Virus record (IMG/VR): IMGVR_UViG_3300044614_002529
Span: 1 to 53,769 of that record
Source: a virus
Length of the DNA: 53,769 bases
Reading direction: 5' to 3' (one strand)
In this document: positions 1 through 7,000 of the stretch, piece by piece
How positions within the stretch are numbered: position 1 is the stretch's first letter
Layout: the number at the start of each line of letters is the position of its first letter
The notes under the pieces: generated by a model
What the model was told of the DNA's origin: nothing
Database searches by the model: none
The model's input: the letters and a program-made list of their open reading frames with translations, nothing else
Program-made: the position numbers and the translations under genes

Positions 1-388
1 CGGCTGGGTCGGACAGAAACGCTTCGAATTCGTTAATGCCCAGAGTATCGGATAAGTGATTGTACGCCTGAGCATGAATCTGCTCGAAGAAGCTGAAGGC
101 GCGAGCCATAGCCAGGACTTCTGGCTTTGGAAACTTCCGGCATACCACATCGCCCCAATACTCAGAGATGCCCATCTCCATGACCGTGAACCCCCTAAGC
201 ACCCCCGCAATGAGGTCACGCTCACTCCGGGTAAGGTTTTGTTGCCAGTCAACGACATCAGATCCCATGGCAACTTCTTCCGGGCGCCAGACTGACGCCA
301 CAGCCTTCTTGTAGTATTCGAAGAATTCCGGGTAATCAAATCCACTGGCCTTTTTGTAGACCATTGGGGTATGGGACAGAATCGACAT
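1..388 (-). CDS. nrdB: Ribonucleotide reductase small (beta) subunit, 5' part; continues beyond window
   Basis: Class I ribonucleotide reductase beta subunit, which holds the metal cofactor and radical for making dNDPs from NDPs; lytic phages carry it to feed DNA replication. The visible N-terminal 129 residues start MSILSHTPMVYKK and include WRPEEV, the helix ending TVMEMGISEYWG, and FFEQIHAQAYNH with the metal-binding ExxH followed by the Tyr at the E. coli Tyr122 position. The Glu of MEM lies 31 residues before the ExxH Glu, the same spacing as Asp84 to Glu115 in E. coli, so a Glu replaces that Asp ligand. The ATG at 388 is the natural start, 26 nt after the preceding gene; no good ribosome binding site is seen. 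The C-terminal two thirds lie outside the window. Confidence 0.93.
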   Translation of the reverse strand, partial: MSILSHTPMVYKKASGFDYPEFFEYYKKAVASVWRPEEVAMGSDVVDWQQNLTRSERDLIAGVLRGFTVMEMGISEYWGDVVCRKFPKPEVLAMARAFSFFEQIHAQAYNHLSDTLGINEFEAFLSDPA

Positions 389-413
389 GATGACAGGGGG
401 TCGTTAGTGTATA

Positions 414-599
414 CTAGCAGATTTTCTGACCAATAGCACACTGGTCGTAAGCCCGGTACGCGTGCCCCCGATAGGACATCCAGCGGGTCGCATCGCAATG
501 GATCCAGTTCCACCACCGGAGGTGGTCCGCCTTGTGCTGGTCGGTGTCGTACCTGACGCCACGGTACGTGGCGATGTGTTCATGCTCAGTCGTAGACAT
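414..599 (-). CDS. Small DUF4278-like protein
   Basis: A 61-aa protein with two copies of the YRG signature, TYRGVRYD near residue 12 and SYRGHAYRAY near residue 43, the hallmark of DUF4278, a short family of unknown function found almost only in cyanobacteria and their phages. A longer reading frame exists upstream, but the ATG at 599 is preferred because the protein then begins just before the first YRG repeat. This start overlaps the end of the upstream gene by 14 nt, typical of translational coupling. The gene lies between the 183-aa unknown gene and nrdB on the same strand, so it is probably co-transcribed with them. Function unknown; the family assignment rests on the motif pair. Confidence 0.72.
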   Translation of the reverse strand: MSTTEHEHIATYRGVRYDTDQHKADHLRWWNWIHCDATRWMSYRGHAYRAYDQCAIGQKIC

Positions 600-1137
600 T
601 GGAAAGTGCTGGGGTTTCGGGGTAGCGTTCACGCAGTTGAGCGAGGGCGGAATCGGGCAAGGAGGCGGACAGGGCTCGGAAAATATCTCCAACCGCGCTG
701 GTACGGTCCGGCTTCATCCCTGATTTGTACTGCTTGCCTTCTTTGAAATTAGGTACAACTCCGTAGTACTTTTCAGATTTGATGTCCTGTACTACGTAGT
801 ATTTACGCCCTTGTGCCATGCCATCTTCGGTGACGACGTGACCGACGGGAAGATCGATGGTACCGGTATCGCCCGGATCCTTGTCACCGGCCTCTGGCCG
901 GTAATCGTCCGTGCCACCGTACGAACCTTGGCCACCGTTCACTTTCGCCGGTCCGCGACTACTATCTGCCGCTACAGATTCGGAGTGATATTCATCTTCT
1001 CCACCGGCCGAACCCGTAGGGTTCGGGGGAATATCATTTGGACCCGTGCCAAATTTCGCCTCGCCGAAGGAATAGGTGACCTCGTCAGGGCTAGGGGCCG
1101 TCCACCCATATGGGGGTTGGAAGTTGTTATCGGTCAT
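586..1137 (-). CDS. Hypothetical protein, 183 aa
   Basis: Not recognised. The N-terminal 100 residues are rich in Gly, Pro, Ser and Asp and look disordered. The C-terminal part (about residues 100-183) is more folded-looking, with GRKYYVVQDIKSEKYYGVVPNF and an alpha-helical end containing LRERYPETP. The ATG at 1137 is 20 nt downstream of a CGTTGAAAGC box, and the purine-rich AGAAGATAAGAG between them may serve as ribosome binding site. The same box precedes most virion genes here, so this is probably a late protein, possibly structural. It heads a set with the DUF4278-like gene and nrdB. Confidence 0.75.
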   Translation of the reverse strand: MTDNNFQPPYGWTAPSPDEVTYSFGEAKFGTGPNDIPPNPTGSAGGEDEYHSESVAADSSRGPAKVNGGQGSYGGTDDYRPEAGDKDPGDTGTIDLPVGHVVTEDGMAQGRKYYVVQDIKSEKYYGVVPNFKEGKQYKSGMKPDRTSAVGDIFRALSASLPDSALAQLRERYPETPALSNVYD

Positions 1138-1153
1138 GAACTCTTATCTTCTG

Positions 1154-1167
1154 TATAGCTTTCAACG
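1154..1167 (-). promoter_or_regulatory. Putative late promoter box (copy 1)
   Basis: Reading the minus strand, CGTTGAAAGC (1158-1167) is followed by TATACAGAAG and, 20 nt after the core, by the ATG of the 183-aa gene. It matches the bipartite motif CGTTGAAAGC, 4-5 nt, TAGARG found upstream of most structural genes in the window. Confidence 0.7.
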
Positions 1168-1169
1168 TG

Positions 1170-1200
1170 AAAAAGGCGGAGAGATCCGCATCCCTCCGCC
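1170..1200 (-). terminator. Rho-independent terminator after the SSB-like gene
   Basis: On the minus strand GGCGGAG pairs with CTCCGCC (1194-1200 with 1175-1181) around a 12-nt loop, followed by a run of U (1170-1174). It lies 31 nt past the stop of the 1232-2185 gene and just before the late box of the next gene, so it separates two transcription units. Confidence 0.8.
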
Positions 1201-1231
1201 CGTCAGTTTATTAACTGATCGAAGAAGCCGA

Positions 1232-2185
1232 TCAGAAGTTCAGATCCAGAGCATCATCGCTGATTTCTTCCTGTGCGGAAAGGATCATTGAGCAGCGGAT
1301 GCGAACTTTACCATCCTGCATCACCGTCTTATCCTTGATGTGGATAGTCGCGGGTTTCTCGGCCGAAACCTCGGGCTGGGTAGCCAGAAGCGGACGGAGA
1401 GACGCATGAGCCCAGCACTCGGCGGTTTCACCGGGAACGGGATAGTCAGCCAAAATGATACGGTACGACGCACCGTATTGGGTGTTAACTCCGCGGTAGC
1501 TTACCACCGTGTAGCTCTCACCCTCTTCCAGATCACGAAAATCGATATCGTGGTCGGCGTTTTGGCGGCTACCAGTTCCTTTGGGGGTTGCTTCTTGAAC
1601 TTGGGAGAGGATATCCTCTTCCTTGTTCTTTTTCATCAATGCGTTGAGAGCCTTGATTTCGGGGGGATTTTGCCAATCGACAAAACGTACGGCGATGGGG
1701 AGAACGACCTGCCCAGATCCGTCTTCTTCATCTACCGATACCATCAGCGCTGCGTCGTTGCCACGACCACTGAAATTGAATTCGGCAAACTCAGACTCGA
1801 GAGACACGGGTTGACCGTTGATATCAACAGTTACACCCTCTTTCCCGAGAGAAACCGGGATGTAACGGTTACCCCACTGGATGTAGGCGCGACCGGATTC
1901 GGTACCCTCCACATTGTCCGCACCGACCTTCAGGATCGGACCGAAGAGACGATTGTAAACGCCGTCTTCCGCCTTGATAAGGAAAGTGTTTTCTTCGAGC
2001 GGCAGCTCTTCGCCAGTCAGGGCGAGAAACACTTTATCAAGATCGCGCCGCATTGCTTTTGGCAGGTTGGCGTTAGGAAGAGAGGTATATGCTCCCGTAT
2101 ACTCACGACCTGCCAGAGGTGCGAGATCTGGAGATCCGGTTCCTACTTGGATTGTCTTGACTGTAAACGCTGTAGTTGTTGCCAT
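1232..2185 (-). CDS. Possible single-stranded DNA-binding protein
   Basis: A 317-aa protein starting MATTTAFTVKTIQV; a GTG 15 nt upstream is an alternative. No family is certain. The suggestion of an SSB rests on its beta-rich, soluble character, a central charged linker (MKKNKEEDILSQV), and the acidic C-terminus ending DDALDLNF, which resembles the acidic aromatic tails of bacterial SSB (DDDIPF) and T7 gp2.5. It is a stand-alone transcription unit with its own extended -10 promoter and terminator, and has no late box, consistent with an early replication or recombination protein. It could instead be another early protein with an acidic tail. What is seen is the tail and the gene layout; the function is inferred. 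Confidence 0.4.
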   Translation of the reverse strand: MATTTAFTVKTIQVGTGSPDLAPLAGREYTGAYTSLPNANLPKAMRRDLDKVFLALTGEELPLEENTFLIKAEDGVYNRLFGPILKVGADNVEGTESGRAYIQWGNRYIPVSLGKEGVTVDINGQPVSLESEFAEFNFSGRGNDAALMVSVDEEDGSGQVVLPIAVRFVDWQNPPEIKALNALMKKNKEEDILSQVQEATPKGTGSRQNADHDIDFRDLEEGESYTVVSYRGVNTQYGASYRIILADYPVPGETAECWAHASLRPLLATQPEVSAEKPATIHIKDKTVMQDGKVRIRCSMILSAQEEISDDALDLNF

Positions 2186-2208
2186 TGGGTTAGTTCTCAC
2201 TAGATATG

Positions 2209-2229
2209 GTCGGCTCAGGAGTGGCCGAC
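2209..2229 (-). promoter_or_regulatory. Hairpin at the predicted 5' end of the SSB-like mRNA
   Basis: GTCGGC (2209-2214) and GCCGAC (2224-2229) form a 6-bp stem with a 9-nt loop. From the promoter position the transcript would start at about 2229, so the mRNA would begin with this hairpin. A wider inverted repeat, AGTTCTC (2192-2198) and GAGAACT (2232-2238), brackets it; its outer arm lies in the promoter. Confidence 0.45.
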
Positions 2230-2235
2230 AAGAGA

Positions 2236-2244
2236 ACTATAGCA
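2236..2244 (-). promoter_or_regulatory. Extended -10 promoter, early type
   Basis: The minus strand reads TGCTATAGT, a TGN-TATAGT extended -10 element, about 50 nt before the ATG of the SSB-like gene. No convincing -35 is seen. It shares the TGN-TATRRT pattern with the promoters at 4012, 18602 and 46406. Confidence 0.5.
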
Positions 2245-2268
2245 TGGGATGGAGGGGAGTGCGTGGTT

Positions 2269-2547
2269 TTACTTTTTCTTAAGACTTACCAGGTATGCTT
2301 GCGCCTCAATCCTAATTCTGTACAGTTGGGTCGAGAACGGGTTGAGGGGGCAGAGAGGAGGGATATACAGCACCAGCACACCCCAAACCCTGTACTCCCT
2401 CTCAAACGGGCACTTGGCCGGGATAGCCCGGACCCAACGTTCCGCGAGTTCAGGGGTCCATTTGCGAGGTTCGAGCCACGGCAAATTCCATTTCGGTAGC
2501 GATGCGGTGAAAATTCCCCACCACCGAGGCGGTCGTGTCCGTGTCAT
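2269..2547 (-). CDS. Mo-dependent nitrogenase C-terminal-like (Mo-nitro_C) small protein
   Basis: A 92-aa protein. Residues about 40-85 carry the signature I-P-A-x-C-P-F-E-R-E ... Y-I-P-P-L-C-P-L-N-P-F ... Q-L ... R ... A-x-A-Y-L, which matches the cyanobacterial Mo-dependent nitrogenase C-terminal family (PF06967). Despite the name, most members are small free-standing cyanobacterial proteins of unknown role, so nitrogen fixation should not be assumed. The N-terminal half has several Trp residues (PRWWG, KWNLPWLEPRKW). The start is well supported: AAGGAGG lies just upstream of the ATG, overlapping the end of the glycosyltransferase-like gene, with a 1-nt gap between genes. The two cysteines conserved in the family motif are present. 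Confidence 0.7.
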   Translation of the reverse strand: MTRTRPPRWWGIFTASLPKWNLPWLEPRKWTPELAERWVRAIPAKCPFEREYRVWGVLVLYIPPLCPLNPFSTQLYRIRIEAQAYLVSLKKK

Positions 2548-2548
2548 G

Positions 2549-3262
2549 CTAAAACCTCCTTACTTTTTCATGACCAACCCGTATAGACGGATTGACCCAC
2601 ATGTCTATTTTCGCGTCGCGTAAATTAAACGCGAAAGAAAGATCTTCTGATAGTACCTCGTAATCCTCGGAACGGTTGTAACGAATAATTTTTGGTGCAA
2701 ACCACGGGAATTTGAGTTTTTCCATGACTCCCTTCCGTATCAGCATCCAACCCATACCGCACCAATCAATACGATACGGTTCTTTTCTGTTTACAATGTC
2801 TGTGTCGTTTCGAAACGAATAAATATAGTCGATATCATAGATGGGTAACGGTGGATCATTAGGTTCAGGATAGGGGAACTCAGTTTTATTAAAATAACCG
2901 GTAACAGGTAAACCATTGGATTGATAGTACCAGCCAGTAGCTACTTCAACATTCATAGTAATCAAAGCATCGAAGTCGGAAGGCTTGAAATCGATGTCAG
3001 AGTCTATCCAAAGTAGGTAGTCATACACTAATTGATTAGTGAACGGTCTTTGATAAAGACCGTTGCTGTGGTGACCTCCAGCGACTTGTGCTCGTATTTG
3101 GTGGATTTCAGGCGAGTACCCTTGAGATAAAGTGGCGATTAGTCCGTATTTTCGCAAGTGATTCTCAAGTAGCACAAGATTTTCTACGAACCGGTAGGAA
3201 TACGTATAACCCGGAAGACAGATAACAACTCGAGAACCTGAATACGACGTAATATCGTGCAT
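2549..3262 (-). CDS. Glycosyltransferase-like protein, copy B of a tandem pair
   Basis: A 237-aa GT-A-type glycosyltransferase-like protein, probably adding sugar to a phage or host surface component. It has VVICLPG near the N-terminus, YLLWIDSDIDF (metal-binding DxD), the strongly conserved GMGWMLIRKGVMEK, SEDLSF (xED-like) and a C-terminal GHEK whose His could bind metal. It is clearly paralogous to the next gene along its whole length. I chose the ATG at 3262 rather than one 33 nt upstream, because aligning the two paralogues puts the shared N-terminus there and the start then lies just after the neighbour's stop. Acceptor and donor are unknown. Confidence 0.72.
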   Translation of the reverse strand: MHDITSYSGSRVVICLPGYTYSYRFVENLVLLENHLRKYGLIATLSQGYSPEIHQIRAQVAGGHHSNGLYQRPFTNQLVYDYLLWIDSDIDFKPSDFDALITMNVEVATGWYYQSNGLPVTGYFNKTEFPYPEPNDPPLPIYDIDYIYSFRNDTDIVNRKEPYRIDWCGMGWMLIRKGVMEKLKFPWFAPKIIRYNRSEDYEVLSEDLSFAFNLRDAKIDMWVNPSIRVGHEKVRRF

Positions 3263-3266
3263 GGCA

Positions 3267-3983
3267 TTAGATAACCCGAATCTTCTCATGGCCAACCCGA
3301 ACTTCAGGATTCATGACAATCTCAAAACCTGCATCGCGCAGACTGAGTTGGAACGACAAATCTTCTGACAACGTGTCAATGATCGTTTCAGTTGCTCGGA
3401 CGTTTTTTGGGGCAAACCATGGGTACGGAATTTTTTCCATTACTCCTTTTTTAATAAGCATCCAACCCATTCCAACCCAGTCAACCACATAAGAGTCGGT
3501 TTTATCGGAAATATCTTTATCTGGGCGAAACAAATAGGTGTGACCAGGGTCGTATAGAGGTAGTGACGGATGTGATTTTACCTTTTTACACGCAGACTTG
3601 TCAATGAATCCACAGGCCGGATTTCCATCTGGTTGGTAGTACCAACCTGTCGCGACATTGACACCCATTTCCAAAAGATCTGTGAAATTTTTTCGGTTGA
3701 ACACAATGTCCGAATCGATCCATAGCAGGTAATCGTAGTCGACTTCGGCTTCATCAAACGGTGTTTGAAACGTCCCTCTAGTGACATCTCCACCACCACA
3801 AATATTCCGTAGCCTGTGGATACAGGAAGAGTGAGTCTGGGCTAGGGTTACCTTTATGCCGTGAACAGCCAGCAGACTGTTAAGACCTACGATGTTTGTA
3901 AGAAAAGTCCCGGAGTAGTAGTCTCCAGGAAGGCAAAAAACAAATTTCTTGCCTTCGTATTTTTCGAGTAATGGGTCGGACAC
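3267..3983 (-). CDS. Glycosyltransferase-like protein, copy A of a tandem pair
   Basis: A 238-aa paralogue of the downstream gene. Shared landmarks are FVFCLPG, YDYLLWIDSDI, VATGWYYQPDG, GMGWMLIKKGVMEK, PWFAPKN, SEDLSFQLSLRDAG and a terminal VGHEK. DxD, xED and the C-terminal His are arranged as in GT-A glycosyltransferases. The likely start is a GTG at 3983, with no strong ribosome binding site. An extended -10 promoter at 4012-4020 lies just upstream and no CGTTGAAAGC box is present, so the pair (with the Mo-nitro_C-like gene) looks early rather than late. The family call is by motif; the substrate cannot be told. Confidence 0.72.
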   Translation of the reverse strand: MSDPLLEKYEGKKFVFCLPGDYYSGTFLTNIVGLNSLLAVHGIKVTLAQTHSSCIHRLRNICGGGDVTRGTFQTPFDEAEVDYDYLLWIDSDIVFNRKNFTDLLEMGVNVATGWYYQPDGNPACGFIDKSACKKVKSHPSLPLYDPGHTYLFRPDKDISDKTDSYVVDWVGMGWMLIKKGVMEKIPYPWFAPKNVRATETIIDTLSEDLSFQLSLRDAGFEIVMNPEVRVGHEKIRVI

Positions 3984-4011
3984 AGGGGGAAAGAGGTACT
4001 ATCTCACCCTC

Positions 4012-4020
4012 ATTATAACA
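4012..4020 (-). promoter_or_regulatory. Extended -10 promoter before the glycosyltransferase pair
   Basis: The minus strand reads TGTTATAAT, an ideal TGN-TATAAT extended -10, about 28 nt before the GTG start of the first glycosyltransferase-like gene. No clear -35 is seen. It lies in the 42-nt gap after the 1720-aa fibre gene. Confidence 0.55.
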
Positions 4021-4025
4021 TAAAC

Positions 4026-7000
4026 CTACTGTACGCGCATGATATATGCGAGTGAGTACCAAAGCGGTTCGACAGCGCTGACACCTGATAAAGAGTGAGA
4101 GTGGCCGACGGAGGGATCAGATCCACCTGCCAAACTATTTTGATTACCGGGTGCACAAAGTCCATCCGTTATACATCCACCACCTCCGCCAGTCCAAGAG
4201 TTACCCGTATTGATTACCACGTTGGAGTAGTTTGCTCCATCCGTACCGCCAAGAATATTAATTACGCTGTTGCCATATACTCCATGGACGTGACGAGGGA
4301 TATTTTGCTGCTGAAGAGCAGTTGCCCCAGTTGCTCCAGTAAGGGTAGGTCCACCAGATTGATTATTGTTAGCGGTTGTAGTTGCACCCTTAATGAAACG
4401 GTTTAGCAGGTTGGGTGTCGTGCGACCGTTTTTTGTTTGACCGTCACATATAGCCCAACGGGGATTTGTTGCGATATCTTCTACCGTACCAGACCACATA
4501 ATAATGCCACCGACTGGTACAAAACCTCCATAGCTCGGGTCGACGTTTACGGTATACTGTAAAATGTTGTCGGTTGGGTCGGCAGGGTCACCACCGGGAA
4601 CTTCAACAGACTGGCTAGTAACCAGAATGCCCGTACCCTGCACGAATGCGCTTTCAAACCGGAGATTAAGCTCTTGGGCTAGGTTGAACGCGCTGACCGC
4701 TACTTTGTCACTAATGCCTGTCGACTGACTACCCAGAGCGCCACGGATCATGGATTGATCAGCGAGTTGAATGATGCCGGCTTTAGACGTGCTGGCATAC
4801 ACCTGGGGTGGATTTCTACTGGCGACAATGTCGCCAGTGGTAAGCGACTTAAATATTGTATCGTTGCTGAAGAATACGGTGGTGTTACGACCTAGCACCA
4901 GACTTGAGTCGTCCTGCATTAAAAGGGTGTTGCGGACGATGACATTGTTCAGGATCTGGTTGGTCACGTTGCCCGGTTCGCCTTCGGCTGCCAGCGGAAT
5001 CGCGAATTGCTCGCCGGACCTAAGGTCAAAGACCGTCGTACCAATGTAATAACTGCCTTCCTCGTTCATGCCGGTGGCGTATACTCGGCCGCCGTTTTCC
5101 TCAACGATAATTTTTCCTAGCGCAAAATCCTGCTCTAGCGGATCGCCTTGGAAAGTGGGGAACGCAGTGTCATAGTTCAGGTATCCTGTCCATTCCCAGG
5201 TGTGACCTGAAGCACGGATTACAGATGGACGGCGTAGGCCGATTCGGAAACCGGTGGCTGTTACACTAGCCGACGTCTTAATGGTTATCGGAGTTACCGA
5301 CGGACCCAACGCAGCACTGTAGTGGACACCTGACCGGGCTTGCATTGCCTGCAGGGCGATCTTTGTGATGCTCTCAGCCGGGTCTTCCGTTAGTTCCGGG
5401 TAGTCGTTATCAACTCTAGGATAGTGATCACCTGTAAATACGTTTCGGGCTTGAGAACCCTGAGTAAGGTAAGTTACGTACTGACCAGGGAATCGGATGT
5501 CTTGTTTACCAGGTCTAAAAACCTCATCGTAAGTTCGAACCTGTGTAATAGTTAACGGATCAAGACGCAATTCATTGGAGTCGTTAAGAGGATAACCTGA
5601 TACCCCCTCTTGTTTCTCCATGATATAGTACGGTTGTGGTCTCCTGATACCACGTTCTTTTAGGTAGCCGTCTAAAACAACACGATACACCCTTTCATCC
5701 GCCTTACGTTTATCCGTCGCACGAATAATTTTAACTGCTGAGCGGTCGAAAATAAAATCTAAAGTGGCGAATATAGCATTGGTACCGGTCGGGTTACTAG
5801 TCAGTTTGTATCTGAAAGCGTAGTCGAATCGCTTTAACAGATAACCATCATCATCCAAGTCGGTATCTTCTTCAGCAATAGTTGAGGTCGTAATAGGAAC
5901 ATACCAGCTAGCACTACCGGTTACAGGGTCGCCATTAGAGTCGAGATCTGCTGGACTTTCGTCCCAGACAAAAATCTTAGATCGATCGTCTAAGGCTGTA
6001 AACCCGCTAGTGTTAGGGTCTGGGTCTTTAAGATTGCCAGCGAATAAAATCGAATTACCATTTTCATCAAATCCATTAACATAAATTCGTCGACGGTTCG
6101 CTCTTTCCGGACCACCAGAGAGTTCCCATGCCGTCTCACTAACCTTTTTAGTGTAAGAAAACTGTCCAAACGCAATATTAGATGCGGATGGAGGATTTAC
6201 AATAGAGAACGGGGACGCGGTGTTGGAGTTTTGAATGTAAATTCGGATTGTTGCTGGAGGCTTTCCGTCGACTGTCGGGTTATTTTTTACATACGCTAGG
6301 GTTTTGTTGTAATCAATGGTAATACCAGTATTTATTTCGGTATCTTCAAGAGTAGGAGGACGTCCATCAGGCAATGCACTGTATGAAAGAGGCAGAGGAG
6401 GAATTATTTGGGTAATACGAGTGCCACTATATCCCGATGCTGTGGTTGCTTCGTCTTGACTAAACGACTTTGCTTTGTAGCCAATACCTCGAAGTGAAAT
6501 ATCACCAAAATCAGAGCAGGAATTAGTAATTGATAAGTCGGCTCCAGATTCAGATACGAAGTGGTCGCTATTACCAATAACGAATACTGAGACGATCTGA
6601 ATCGTCGCATCGTTACTACCCCGCATACCAAAACTTCGGTACTTGAATTCGTCAGTCGTACAAATTTTATATTGTTTGCCTTCCCCTGATTGTTTGTTGG
6701 TTGGCGGATCTTGGAAATAAGTAGTAGGTGTGAAACAATTAGGATCGGTTTGTAGGGAGACCTGGGTAAAGTTTGCGGTCACCATTGATTTGAAGCCGGA
6801 TACTCGGCCTCCATCGGCCCATAGACCGTTTAGTCCAAAAATACTCCGAACGGAACAGTTAAAGACGTAAGGAGATGAGGAGCGGGTAGAGTTGATATCG
6901 GGAAGAGGAAGGATACTGCCATCCGTGTCTCGGATTCTTGTTGCACCAGGGTAGGATACAGGAGCACCAGCACGGCTATCACCACCGTCAACCAGCAGGC

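Noticed and set aside
2206-2623. Open frames on the plus strand opposite the Mo-nitro_C-like gene
   Set aside because: No ribosome binding sites and no recognisable protein; the minus-strand gene has a strong AAGGAGG and a family match, so these are shadows.
4640-4665. GCTTTCAAAC within the 1720-aa fibre gene
   Set aside because: Two mismatches to the core and inside coding sequence with no nearby gene start.
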